NCBI RefSeq assembly: GCF_025971945.1
Contig: NZ_JAPDHW010000004.1
Span: 248,001 to 312,000, forward strand
Direction of reading: 5' to 3'
Length of the DNA: 64,000 nt
Source of the DNA: Chryseobacterium kimseyorum
GTDB lineage: Bacteria > Bacteroidota > Bacteroidia > Flavobacteriales > Weeksellaceae
Shown here: in pieces, positions 43,911 through 52,150 of the stretch
Layout of the letters: each line of letters begins with the position of its first letter
Numbering within the stretch: position 1 is the first letter of the stretch
Position numbers and translations under genes: made by a program
Notes under the pieces: model-generated
Database searches by the model: none
Seen by the model: only the letters and a program-made list of their open reading frames with translations
Told to the model about the DNA's origin: nothing

Positions 43911-45983
43911 ATGGAAAATACACTTCACGAAAAAGTTTCACAGGATATTTTACTTAAAGCTTACAACCACATGATGCTTGCCAAAGCAATGGCAGATATC
44001 TATGAGGAAAACAGAAATGTTTGCAAATACGTACACAGTACTTCGAGAGGTCACGAAGCTATTCAGTTGGCGACGGCTTATCAGTTGAAAAAAGAAGACT
44101 GGGTTTCTCCTTATTACAGAGACGAAAGTATTTTGTTGGGAATTGGTTTTGAGCCTTATCAGTTGATGCTTCAATTGTTGGCAAAAGCCGAAGACCCTTT
44201 TTCGGGTGGAAGATCGTATTATTCCCATCCTTCGAGCAGAAACGAAAACATGCCGAAGATGATTCACCAAAGTTCCGCTACTGGAATGCAGACCATTCCT
44301 ACAACAGGAGTTGCTCAGGGAATCAAATATATTGAGGATTTTAAACTGGAGGAATTTGAAAATAATCCAGTGGTTGTCTGCAGTTTGGGAGACAATTCTG
44401 TGACAGAGGGCGAAGTGAGTGAAGCACTTCAGTTTGCAGCTTTGCACCAGCTTCCAATTATTTTCCTGGTTCAGGATAACGAATGGGGAATTTCTGTGAC
44501 CAAAGAAGAAGCGAGAACTGTAGATGCCTATGATTTTGTTGCAGGTTTTGAAGGTCTGGGAAGAATGAGAGTTGACGGAACCGATTTTACTCAAAGTTTT
44601 GAAGTAATGAAAAAAGCGGTCGACTTTGTAAGAACTAAGAGAAAACCGTTGGTGGTCTGTGCAAAAACCGTTTTAATTGGTCATCATACTTCGGGAGTGA
44701 GAAGAGAATTTTACAGAGACGAGGAAGATTTAATCAAGCACAGAGCAAAAGATCCGGGAGAAATCCTGAGAAATCAGTTGCTGGAATCTGGAACAGACGA
44801 AGAATTATTAAAGCAGATTACGAAAAAGGCAAGACTGGAAGCTGAGGAAGCCTTTGAAAGAGCTCAAAAAGCCGAAGATCCAAAGCCCGAAACCGTAATG
44901 CAGCATATTTTTGCACCGACTCCGATTACGGATGAAGTGGGAACCCGCGAACCTGAAGGTGGCGAAAAAATCGTAATGGTTGACGCAGCGATTCACGCGA
45001 TTCAGGAGATTATGTGGAAGCATCCGGAAGCTTTACTGTATGGACAGGATGTTGGGGAACGAATTGGTGGAGTTTTCCGTGAAACGGTGACTTTAGGAAA
45101 GAAATTCGGAAGCAAAAGAGTTTTCAACACGGCCATTCAGGAAGCGTATATCATCGGTTCGACGACGGGAATGAGTGCGGTTGGTTTAAAACCGATTGTT
45201 GAAGTTCAGTTTGCCGATTATATATATCCGGGAATTAACCAACTTATTACTGAGATTTCAAAATCAAATTATTTAAGCAACGGGAAATTTCCTGTCAGCA
45301 ATATTATCAGAGTTCCGATTGGAGCTTACGGCGGTGGCGGACCTTACCACAGCGGAAGTGTTGAAAGTATTTTAGCGAATATTAAAGGAATAAAAATCGC
45401 TTATCCAAGCAACGCAGCCGATTTTAAAGGCTTACTGAAAGCAGCTTATTACGACCCAAATCCGGTTGTGATGCTGGAGCACAAAGGTCTTTACTGGAGC
45501 AAAGTTCCGGGAACTGAAGATGCAAAAACCATCGAGCCGGCTGAAGATTATATTTTACCTTTTGGAAAAGGAAAAATCGTTATCGAAGCTGACGAAAATG
45601 AAATTAAAAAAGGAAACACGGTTGTCGTCATCACTTACGGAATGGGAGTTTACTGGGCAAAAGAAGCCGTGAAAAACTTCGGCGGAAAAGTGGAAGTAAT
45701 CGATTTGAGAACCATCATTCCTTTGGATGAAGAACTTGTTTTTGAAAGAGTAAAAGCACATGGAAAATGTATCGTTTTAACAGAAGAACAACTCAATAAT
45801 TCATTTGCTGAAGCTTTCGCACACCGTATTGCTAAGAACTGTTTCAAATATCTTGACGCTCCGGTTGAAACGATGGGATCGCTGGATACTCCTGCAGTTC
45901 CGATTAATTTAATTTTAGAAAAAGAGATGCTTCCAAATGCTGAAAAATTAGCTGCTAAAATCGAAGAAATGCTGAAATTCTAA
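43911..45983 (+). CDS. 2-oxoacid dehydrogenase E1, fused alpha and beta subunits
   Basis: Thiamine-diphosphate enzyme that decarboxylates 2-oxoacids (branched-chain or pyruvate type) and passes the acyl group to E2. Start ATG 43911 (MENTLHEKVSQDIL) is chosen because an upstream in-frame extension lies inside the promoter. Residues 1-330 are the alpha part: STSRGHEAIQLA, YYRDESILLGIG, and the ThDP motif GDNSVTEGEVSEALQFA ... QDNEWG (near 159-190). Residues ~365-690 are the beta part: GQDVGERIGGVF, EVQFADYIYPGINQ, IRVPIGAYGGGGPYHS, and EHKGLYWSKVP. Bacteroidota commonly have this one-chain form. No E2 or E3 gene is nearby. Confidence 0.93.
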   Translation: MENTLHEKVSQDILLKAYNHMMLAKAMADIYEENRNVCKYVHSTSRGHEAIQLATAYQLKKEDWVSPYYRDESILLGIGFEPYQLMLQLLAKAEDPFSGGRSYYSHPSSRNENMPKMIHQSSATGMQTIPTTGVAQGIKYIEDFKLEEFENNPVVVCSLGDNSVTEGEVSEALQFAALHQLPIIFLVQDNEWGISVTKEEARTVDAYDFVAGFEGLGRMRVDGTDFTQSFEVMKKAVDFVRTKRKPLVVCAKTVLIGHHTSGVRREFYRDEEDLIKHRAKDPGEILRNQLLESGTDEELLKQITKKARLEAEEAFERAQKAEDPKPETVMQHIFAPTPITDEVGTREPEGGEKIVMVDAAIHAIQEIMWKHPEALLYGQDVGERIGGVFRETVTLGKKFGSKRVFNTAIQEAYIIGSTTGMSAVGLKPIVEVQFADYIYPGINQLITEISKSNYLSNGKFPVSNIIRVPIGAYGGGGPYHSGSVESILANIKGIKIAYPSNAADFKGLLKAAYYDPNPVVMLEHKGLYWSKVPGTEDAKTIEPAEDYILPFGKGKIVIEADENEIKKGNTVVVITYGMGVYWAKEAVKNFGGKVEVIDLRTIIPLDEELVFERVKAHGKCIVLTEEQLNNSFAEAFAHRIAKNCFKYLDAPVETMGSLDTPAVPINLILEKEMLPNAEKLAAKIEEMLKF

Positions 45984-46004
45984 TTCAGATAAAAAATAAA
46001 TAAG

Positions 46005-46034
46005 ACCTCTAAAAATAATTTAGAGGTTTTTTTG
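46005..46034 (+). terminator. Terminator of the E1 gene
   Basis: ACCTCTAAA / TTTAGAGGT stem, 5-nt loop, T8 run; 21 bp past the stop. Confidence 0.85.
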
Positions 46035-46073
46035 TACAGTTTTTGTTAACTTGGGTTTAATAATTTTTTCTAA

Positions 46074-47099
46074 ATGATCACAACAAAATATTTTAATTAC
46101 AAACAAATCGCTAATCTCGCAGGTCTGCATCTTATTTGGCTTACGGCGTGGAGTACATTTGTCGCAGCCATCTATTACTTTTTTGAATGGCAGTGGATGA
46201 CGATTCCGTTGGTTCCATTGACGTTGGTAGGTACGGCCGTTGCATTCTTCGTCGGTTTTAAGAGCAATCAGGCATATGACCGTTTGTGGGAAGCAAGAAA
46301 AATCTGGGGAGCGATCGTGAATTCGAGTCGGTCATTTACTTCAATGCTCTGTGCATTTGACACCGAAAAAGGTGAAATGCATTACATTAAAGACTTTAAA
46401 AAACAGCTGGTTTACCGTCATATTGCCTGGCTGTATACTTTGCGAGAACAACTCTTAGTTCCTACTGAATGGGAACATATAAGTCTTGAAAGACACTTCG
46501 GACAAATCAATACCAGAAGAAATCGTGTAATGAAAGCCGGCTTTCCTGATTATGTAAGAACGCATCTTTTTCAGTCTAAATACTTGTCAGAGGAAGAATT
46601 TAACTTACAGGAAGATTATAAAAATTTTGCAACGTATCTTAATTCGAAACAGGCGAAAGATCTCAATTATTTAAAAAATAAAAAAGTGATCACCGATTTT
46701 GATCAGATGCAGCTTCAGAACTGTTTAAATGATTTTTACGATTATCAGGGACAGGCAGAAAGAATTAAAAAATTCCCTTCACCAAGGCAGTTTGCCAACT
46801 CCGGATTTATTTTCATCGTAATTTTTATTATTCTCCTACCGTTAGGATTGGTAAGCGAATTCAGCAAATTGGGCGATTGGGGAATCTGGACATGTATCCC
46901 GTTCTGCGTCATCGTAGGCTGGATCTATATTATAATGGAACTTGTCGGCGATTATTCCGAAAATCCTTTTGGCGGATTGATGTTTGACATTCCTATGCTG
47001 TCGATTTGCCGAACGATTGAAATTGATCTTCTTCAAATGATTGGCGAGCACGACGATCTTCCGGAACCGATTGCTTCTAAAAATGGTGTCTTAGTTTAA
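46074..47099 (+). CDS. Bestrophin family ion channel
   Basis: A 341-residue membrane protein of the bestrophin/YneE family, which form pentameric anion or cation channels. Marker segments are LVGTAVAFFVGFKSNQAYDR LWEARKIWG (split here for length), the conserved NSSRSF just after, YRHIAWLYTLREQL, and the two late helices (about 240-262 and 275-295). The final segment EDLVGDYSENPFGG-like (ELVGDYSENPFGGLMFDIPM) carries the acidic calcium-clasp-like cluster of the family. Its ATG lies 40 bp after a terminator, so it has its own promoter, which I could not locate. Ion selectivity cannot be read. Confidence 0.9.
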   Translation: MITTKYFNYKQIANLAGLHLIWLTAWSTFVAAIYYFFEWQWMTIPLVPLTLVGTAVAFFVGFKSNQAYDRLWEARKIWGAIVNSSRSFTSMLCAFDTEKGEMHYIKDFKKQLVYRHIAWLYTLREQLLVPTEWEHISLERHFGQINTRRNRVMKAGFPDYVRTHLFQSKYLSEEEFNLQEDYKNFATYLNSKQAKDLNYLKNKKVITDFDQMQLQNCLNDFYDYQGQAERIKKFPSPRQFANSGFIFIVIFIILLPLGLVSEFSKLGDWGIWTCIPFCVIVGWIYIIMELVGDYSENPFGGLMFDIPMLSICRTIEIDLLQMIGEHDDLPEPIASKNGVLV

Positions 47100-47120
47100 A
47101 CTAAAGGATTACTTATAGAA

Positions 47121-47145
47121 AATGCTGTTGAAATTCAACAGCATT
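47121..47145 (+). terminator. Terminator of the bestrophin gene
   Basis: Perfect 12-bp stem AATGCTGTTGAA / TTCAACAGCATT around one A, then a short AT run; 21 bp past the stop. Confidence 0.75.
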
Positions 47146-47240
47146 TATTATTTTACTAAACGTTCACCTGTTAAATTATAAGGGCTAATAAACTGTCATC
47201 CTGACCTGTAGTGATGAATTGTTTGAAATTTTTTAAAAAA

Positions 47241-48245
47241 CTAATTTCTATGAAAATGTTTTGGAAACGCCTCTTCAGGTTTCATTCTAAAAACATTCAG
47301 TAAAATCCATGATTTTAAGAAACCATACCCATAAGAAAACATTTGAATATAAGTAGAGATAACCGCCATTCCGGCGATCGCAATGTTTTTGGTAACAATC
47401 ATTGCATGTATTAAAACCATAAAAGTATACAGACCGTAAAACGCCAGAATAATTCCTCTCCCAAGAATAAAATATTCTATAAATCCTAAAATATACCCCA
47501 GCAGAAACAGAGTAGGAAAAGCAAAAGAGATTTTCACATATTTCGGATGCCTCTGGTTTAAAATCGGTCTCGCACAGCCAAACTGATAAACCTGTTTAGA
47601 AAACTTCCCGAAATCTACACGTCGTTTATGATAAACAGCAATATCATCGAAAAACGCCGTTGAGAAACCATTTTCCCAAAGCGTCATCGATAGATCCGGA
47701 TCTTCTCCAATTCTCATTTCAGAAAAACCGCCTGCTTTTTCGAAGACTTCTTTCTTTACGCCCATATTAAAACTTCTGGGCTGGAACTTTGAAACCGCTT
47801 TTTTATTCCCTCTGATTCCGCCTGTTGTAAAAACGGAAGTCATGGAATAAGAAATCGCTTTCTGCATCAGATTAAAACCTTTATGCGCCTTGTCTGCGCC
47901 ACCAAAAGCATCACAAGGAATTGTGAGAATATCTTTTTTAATATTTTCAATATAATCTTTCTCTACAATCACATCGCTGTCTACAAAAACAAGCCATTCA
48001 TTCGAAGCTCTTTTTGAACCGTAATTTCTCGACAAACCTGGACCCGAATTGTCTTTTCTGAAATATTTAATCTCTAAAATCCCTTCAAAACTTTGAATGG
48101 TAGGTTTCAGATCTACAAGAGAGCCATCATCAACGATAATGATTTCAAAAGCCTTATCCGCTTGAAAGCTTAAAGAGTTGAGCAGCTCGAAAAGCTCGTC
48201 TTTTCGGTTAAAAATGGCGACAACAATGGAAATGGTTGGGTTCAA
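47241..48245 (-). CDS. Family 2 glycosyltransferase with C-terminal membrane helices
   Basis: A 334-residue GT-A enzyme. It opens NPTISIVVAIFNRKDELFEL, with the nucleotide-binding IVVDDGS-like IIIVDDGS, GLSRNYGSKRA, the DxD-type VFVDSDVIVEKDYI (metal/UDP binding) and later GEDPDLSMTLWENG. Residues ~240-315 are hydrophobic, giving two to three membrane spans, so it is probably anchored and acts on surface polysaccharide or lipid. The start is TTG (complement of 48243-48245): an in-frame stop lies just upstream and no ATG precedes the conserved strand. A full promoter lies 13 nt upstream of that TTG. The sugar is unknown. Confidence 0.88.
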   Translation of the reverse strand: MNPTISIVVAIFNRKDELFELLNSLSFQADKAFEIIIVDDGSLVDLKPTIQSFEGILEIKYFRKDNSGPGLSRNYGSKRASNEWLVFVDSDVIVEKDYIENIKKDILTIPCDAFGGADKAHKGFNLMQKAISYSMTSVFTTGGIRGNKKAVSKFQPRSFNMGVKKEVFEKAGGFSEMRIGEDPDLSMTLWENGFSTAFFDDIAVYHKRRVDFGKFSKQVYQFGCARPILNQRHPKYVKISFAFPTLFLLGYILGFIEYFILGRGIILAFYGLYTFMVLIHAMIVTKNIAIAGMAVISTYIQMFSYGYGFLKSWILLNVFRMKPEEAFPKHFHRN

Positions 48246-48258
48246 ATGGAAATTTTTT

Positions 48259-48289
48259 CAAAATTAATTATTCGTGAATGAACTTACAA
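48259..48289 (-). promoter_or_regulatory. Promoter of the glycosyltransferase gene
   Basis: On the minus strand TTG (complement of 48287-48289), 20 bp, then TAATTTTG (complement of 48259-48266). The box ends 13 nt before the TTG start codon, supporting that start. Confidence 0.55.
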
Positions 48290-48380
48290 ACTGTTTATCG
48301 TTAATTAAAATATAAAAACCTGAATTTCTGCACAGTGATAATGATTGTGTTTTAGCGGACTACTTTGAAACGTTTGAAAA

Positions 48381-48527
48381 ATCACTTTCCGTAATGTAAA
48401 AATGGTTTCCCTAGGCATCAAGATGATATTCGTAACCTCACAAATGATATTCCGATACTGTCAGATCATTTTCCGAACGATACATTTCATTTTTTAATCT
48501 GTATTAATCATTTTCTGAACGTAAAAT
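48381..48527. repeat. Degenerate tandem array, seven 21-bp units
   Basis: Copies begin at 48381, 48402, 48423, 48444, 48465, 48486 and 48507, exactly 21 bp apart. Units follow the pattern AT(C/G)A(T/C)(A/T)TTCCGAA, for example ATCATTTTCCGAACG at 48465 and ATCATTTTCTGAACG at 48507. Copies two and six are most diverged. Read leftwards in the frame in register with the repeat, units give heptads like MYRSEND and ILRSEND, but stops interrupt three copies, so it is not an intact gene. Flanks between the glycosyltransferase promoter and the next gene are otherwise featureless. Confidence 0.65.
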
Positions 48528-48550
48528 GATTGATTACTTATTTTATGATA

Positions 48551-48943
48551 TCAAATTCCCGATTTAAAATAAATCAGAAACACCACAGCAACAGAAAATA
48601 AAATTACTGAACCGCTAAACAAAAGCAGTTTAAAAATACTCTTAAAATAATAAAGTCCGAAATGATAAAGAGCAAAAAAAACAACAAAAGAAATTACAAA
48701 TCCTATAATTGAACAAACAACCAAAGTTTGCAAATAATTTTCTGTTGGTAAGGGATCTTTAAAAACAAAAAAAAATAGAATGGCTGACAACAGAAGTAAA
48801 CTTCCGCTCCACCATTCTACAATATATTTTGATTTTTTCTGTGACTTTTCTTTGTCACCTAAAGATTCTGAATCTGAAGTACTTCCTAAGAAATTCAACA
48901 GATCACCAATAAATCCTAGGCCGTCAAAAAAGTCAAAAGGCAT
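48551..48943 (-). CDS. Membrane protein, function unknown
   Basis: A 130-residue protein with a polar N-terminus (residues 1-45, GSTSDSESLGDKEKSQKK) and three hydrophobic segments near 48-62, 72-97 and 104-127. I do not recognise a family. It follows the RNA methyltransferase gene by 3 bp on the same strand, so translation is probably coupled, but a functional link between an RNA modifier and a membrane protein is not evident. Base composition matches the neighbours. Confidence 0.75.
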   Translation of the reverse strand: MPFDFFDGLGFIGDLLNFLGSTSDSESLGDKEKSQKKSKYIVEWWSGSLLLLSAILFFFVFKDPLPTENYLQTLVVCSIIGFVISFVVFFALYHFGLYYFKSIFKLLLFSGSVILFSVAVVFLIYFKSGI

Positions 48944-48946
48944 AAT

Positions 48947-50116
48947 CTATTCTTCTTTATTCTCCAGTTTATGCAACTTCTTAGTCCCTTCATACATTTC
49001 GTATTGTAAAAATCTCGTTTCCAGCTTCCCGTTGAACAATTTGATTTTTCTTGAAGGTCTTAATCCAATTTTCTTTGGAGCATCCAGGTCTGACGAGATC
49101 AGCCAAGCCAAAGTATTGGGATAGCTTGTTTTAAAAGTATCACCAATTTTCTTGTAAAAGTCGTCATCATTGATCGAGATTCTCTCATCATATGGCGGGT
49201 TGAAAACCATCAACAGCGGGAAAAGATCTTTCTTAGTATCAAAGAAATTTTCTCTTCTTACTTCAATAACGTCTTCCATTTCTGCAGATTCTACATTGGT
49301 TCTTGCTGCATCCAGCATTCTTCCGTCAATATCATACCCAACAATTTTACCGTGAAATTCTCTGATTCGGTCTACACGATGCTGCTTGATGGTAGCAAAC
49401 AAATCATCATCATAATTTTTCCAGTTTTGGAAGGCAAATCTTCTTCTGTAAAGCTGTGCCGGCAGATCCATTGCAATCATTGCAGCTTCAATCAACAAGG
49501 TACCGGAACCACACATAGGGTCAAGGAAATTTCCTTTGCCGTCCCAACCTGCCAACTGCAACATTCCACTTGCCAAAACTTCATTGATAGGTGCTTCCCC
49601 CTGCTCTCTTCTGTAACCTCTTTTAAATAAAGCATCACCTGAAGAATCCAGAGAAATCGTTACCAATTCCCTATCAATATGAAGGTGGAATTTAATATCA
49701 GGTGACTTTGTTTCAATGCTTGGTCTTCTTCCATACTTATTTTGGAAATAATCTACAATCGCATCTTTCATTTTAAAAGTCATGAACTGAGAATGGCTGA
49801 ACCTTTCAGAATTCACTGTAGAATCTATAGCAAAAGTCTGGTTCACATCCATAAACTCATCCCATTCAAATTTGAAAAGTCTGTCGTAGTATTTCGTTTC
49901 GTTGTAGGCTTTAAATTCATCGATCGGAACCAAAATTTTCAAAGCTGTTCTCGCTGCATAATTGATTTTATAAAGGAAACCTAAGTCTCCTTCACAATTG
50001 ACTGCACGATTTTTCAGTTCCACGTTCCTTCCACCGAGTTTTTTGATTTCTTCGCCCAAAACAGTTTCTAATCCGAAGAATGTTTTTATCTGAATTTTAA
50101 TATTTTCTGTATCCAT
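48947..50116 (-). CDS. THUMP-domain class I SAM-dependent RNA methyltransferase (RlmL-N-like)
   Basis: A 389-residue enzyme that should methylate guanine N2 in 23S rRNA or a related RNA site. The N-terminal THUMP domain (about 40-165, RNVELKNRAVNCEGDLGFLY) binds RNA. The methyltransferase domain has NEVLASGMLQLAGW, the SAM motif FLDPMCGSGTLLIEAAMIAM, GYDIDGRMLDAARTNVESA and the catalytic NPPYDERI. Length and order match the YpsC/RlmL N-terminal half. It is the first gene of a two-gene unit with the small membrane protein; divergent from the 50253 gene. Confidence 0.92.
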   Translation of the reverse strand: MDTENIKIQIKTFFGLETVLGEEIKKLGGRNVELKNRAVNCEGDLGFLYKINYAARTALKILVPIDEFKAYNETKYYDRLFKFEWDEFMDVNQTFAIDSTVNSERFSHSQFMTFKMKDAIVDYFQNKYGRRPSIETKSPDIKFHLHIDRELVTISLDSSGDALFKRGYRREQGEAPINEVLASGMLQLAGWDGKGNFLDPMCGSGTLLIEAAMIAMDLPAQLYRRRFAFQNWKNYDDDLFATIKQHRVDRIREFHGKIVGYDIDGRMLDAARTNVESAEMEDVIEVRRENFFDTKKDLFPLLMVFNPPYDERISINDDDFYKKIGDTFKTSYPNTLAWLISSDLDAPKKIGLRPSRKIKLFNGKLETRFLQYEMYEGTKKLHKLENKEE

Positions 50117-50240
50117 AAGTAATTATTAAAAGATTTAACTATTTAAAAAACAATGAATTAACATTTAATTTCATCACAGAATTGAATGTCTCAATACCTG
50201 AATATTTAAAATACATTTCTTTTAACACCGCAAATTTAGT

Positions 50241-50248
50241 TATTTTTG
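50241..50248 (+). promoter_or_regulatory. -7 box abutting the start of the SAM methyltransferase gene
   Basis: TATTTTTG, full TAnnTTTG match, ends 4 nt before the ATG at 50253, the same spacing as at padR. No clear -33 TTG. An opposite-strand TAAATTTG at 50231-50238 lies almost back to back with it. Confidence 0.45.
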
Positions 50249-50252
50249 CATT

Positions 50253-50978
50253 ATGGAATGGTTTGAATCTTGGTTTGATACGCCTTATTATCATTTGCTT
50301 TACAGTAACAGAGACTATACGGAAGCAGAAAACTTCATCACAAAACTCACTCAGGAGCTTCAGCTGCCTCAATCTTCAAAAATAATAGACCTAGCCTGCG
50401 GAAAAGGAAGACATTCAGTTTTCCTGAATAAATTGGGTTATAATGTACTTGGCCTTGACCTTTCTCAGCAAAGTATCGACTTCGATAAGCAGTTTGAGAA
50501 TGAAAGTCTGACTTTCAAAGTTCATGATATGAGAAATCCCATTGATTCTCAGCCTGTAGATGCAGTTTTCAATCTCTTTACCAGTTTTGGATATTTTGAT
50601 AACGAAAAGGATGACCGAAATGTTTTCAAATCAGTTTACAACGCTTTAAAACCTGAAGGATTTTTGGTTTTAGATTATCTGAATGAAGAATATGTAACCA
50701 AAAATTTAGTTCCGGAAACAACTGTCAGTAGAGAAGGGATAGATTTTCATATCTCTAAAAAAATCGAAGGCAGACACATCATTAAAGACATTCGCTTTGA
50801 GATTAATGGGGAACCAAAACATTTTTTCGAAAAAGTAAAACTTCATACTTTAGAAACCATCGAAAACTATGCTTCAGCATGTGGTTTTGAAAGAATAAAA
50901 ATTTGGGGTGACTATCAGCTGCATGATTTTGAAAAGGAAGTTTCACCACGTTGCATCAATCTGTTTAAGAAAAAGTAA
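50253..50978 (+). CDS. Class I SAM-dependent methyltransferase
   Basis: A 241-residue Rossmann-fold methyltransferase. Motif I is IIDLACGKGRHSVFLNKLGY (about 47-66), followed by VLGLDLSQQSIDF, the HDMRNPI motif and FNLFTSFGYFDNEKDDRNVF. The late part has PEGFLVLDYLNEEYV. It is of the UbiE/YrrT-like kind found in many Bacteroidota; the substrate cannot be determined. An upstream in-frame start at 50182 in another frame is a shadow; ATG 50253 is preferred because of the promoter spacing and the WFESWFDTPYYHLLY start, typical of the family. Confidence 0.88.
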   Translation: MEWFESWFDTPYYHLLYSNRDYTEAENFITKLTQELQLPQSSKIIDLACGKGRHSVFLNKLGYNVLGLDLSQQSIDFDKQFENESLTFKVHDMRNPIDSQPVDAVFNLFTSFGYFDNEKDDRNVFKSVYNALKPEGFLVLDYLNEEYVTKNLVPETTVSREGIDFHISKKIEGRHIIKDIRFEINGEPKHFFEKVKLHTLETIENYASACGFERIKIWGDYQLHDFEKEVSPRCINLFKKK

Positions 50979-50987
50979 ATCAGATCC

Positions 50988-51176
50988 GTGAATATTTATA
51001 TGATTTTCACTATTATGACTCTGAGTTCTAGATTTTCTGGACTTAACTTTGGATTTACAGACAGTCATACACCTCTGTTGCCATTTGTAATTTCTGGACT
51101 ATTATTAATTATAGGAACTGTTTTAAGTTTTCTGAAAAACATTTTTAAATATATATACAGCCATCAATCAATATAG
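50988..51176 (+). CDS. Possible small membrane protein (uncertain)
   Basis: A 62-codon frame with GTG at 50988 (or ATG at 51000), 9 bp after the methyltransferase stop. It contains a hydrophobic segment (LLPFVISGLLLIIGTVLSFL, about 29-48) with a basic tail. No family is recognised and AT-rich DNA often gives such frames by chance, so this is weakly supported. Confidence 0.25.
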   Translation: MNIYMIFTIMTLSSRFSGLNFGFTDSHTPLLPFVISGLLLIIGTVLSFLKNIFKYIYSHQSI

Positions 51177-51235
51177 CCTGTACAGTTTGAATGCATTGAT
51201 TCTCCTTTATTATTTACTATTACCATTTAACTAAA

Positions 51236-51955
51236 ATGATTATAATATTATTAATTTTAAGCGTAATTGCCGGCGTTTTTCTAGGAAAACTATTCGGTAA
51301 AAAAGAACAGTTTGCCAAAAATCTCCTGATTCTTAGCGCAGGTTTTTTGATTACCATCTGCCTGAATGAAGTTTTCCCACAGGTTTACAATTCTGATGTA
51401 AGCGAAAATCTGGGAATCTTTGTGATTGGCGGAGTTTTACTTCAAATGATTCTTGAAGCGTTAACCAAAGGTTTTGAGCATGGACATTTTCATCATCACA
51501 ATGAGAGCAGCAATATTTTACCTGTCGCCCTGATGGTCGGTCTTTTCATTCATGCTTTTATAGAAGGAATTCCTTTAGCTAATGAAACGAATCCTCTGTC
51601 ACCATACTTACTTGGAATTTTATTCCATAATCTCCCGATTTCATTTATTTTAGGAGCATTTCTGTTTAACCGCTCAGGTTCAAAGGCATCATATCCGTCT
51701 TTACTGATTGTTGCCCTTTTCGCTTTAGCTTCCCCGATGGGAATGTTACTAGGAAATTATTTCAATCCTGAATGGCAGCCATACTTCTTGGCAATTGTCG
51801 GTGGTATTTTTCTTCACATTTCGTCGGTGATTATTTTTGAGAGTAACAAAAATCACAACATCAACTGGTCTAAAATTGGACTGGTCATTTTGGGAGTTTC
51901 TCTTGCATTGCTAATGCATTTATTCCATTCTCATCCGCACGGTCATCATCATTAA
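51236..51955 (+). CDS. ZIP family divalent metal transporter
   Basis: A 239-residue membrane protein with eight hydrophobic segments. The central loop has a His-rich stretch (GHFHHH, residues ~83-88). Helix 4 has VGLFIHAFIEGIPL and helix 5 has ILFHNLPISFILG, the metal-binding pair of ZIP transporters. The C-terminus is HSHPHGHHH. Zinc or iron uptake is expected. It is monocistronic as far as spacing shows; no operator palindrome was seen upstream. Confidence 0.9.
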   Translation: MIIILLILSVIAGVFLGKLFGKKEQFAKNLLILSAGFLITICLNEVFPQVYNSDVSENLGIFVIGGVLLQMILEALTKGFEHGHFHHHNESSNILPVALMVGLFIHAFIEGIPLANETNPLSPYLLGILFHNLPISFILGAFLFNRSGSKASYPSLLIVALFALASPMGMLLGNYFNPEWQPYFLAIVGGIFLHISSVIIFESNKNHNINWSKIGLVILGVSLALLMHLFHSHPHGHHH

Positions 51956-52100
51956 ATGAGATAACTTAAGAACACTAGGCACAAAATTCCACTTCAAATT
52001 TTCTCCCTTCACGGAATTTAAAAATTCCACATTTTAGAAAAAAATTATTTTGCCTGAATAGCTAATTCTGAAAAACAAATAGTTTATTCAAACAAAAAAG

Positions 52101-52128
52101 AAAGGCTTCGAAACATTTCGAAGCCTTT
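52101..52128 (-). terminator. Terminator of the OmpP1 gene
   Basis: Perfect 13-bp stem AAAGGCTTCGAAA / TTTCGAAGCCTTT, 2-nt loop, then a T-run on the minus strand, 22 bp past the stop. Confidence 0.8.
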
Positions 52129-52150
52129 TATATTTAATTAAAATTTTTGA

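Noticed and set aside
43950-44594. Long antisense frame of 214 codons under the E1 gene
   Set aside because: It lies wholly opposite a highly conserved enzyme and has no recognisable domain; a shadow of codon bias.
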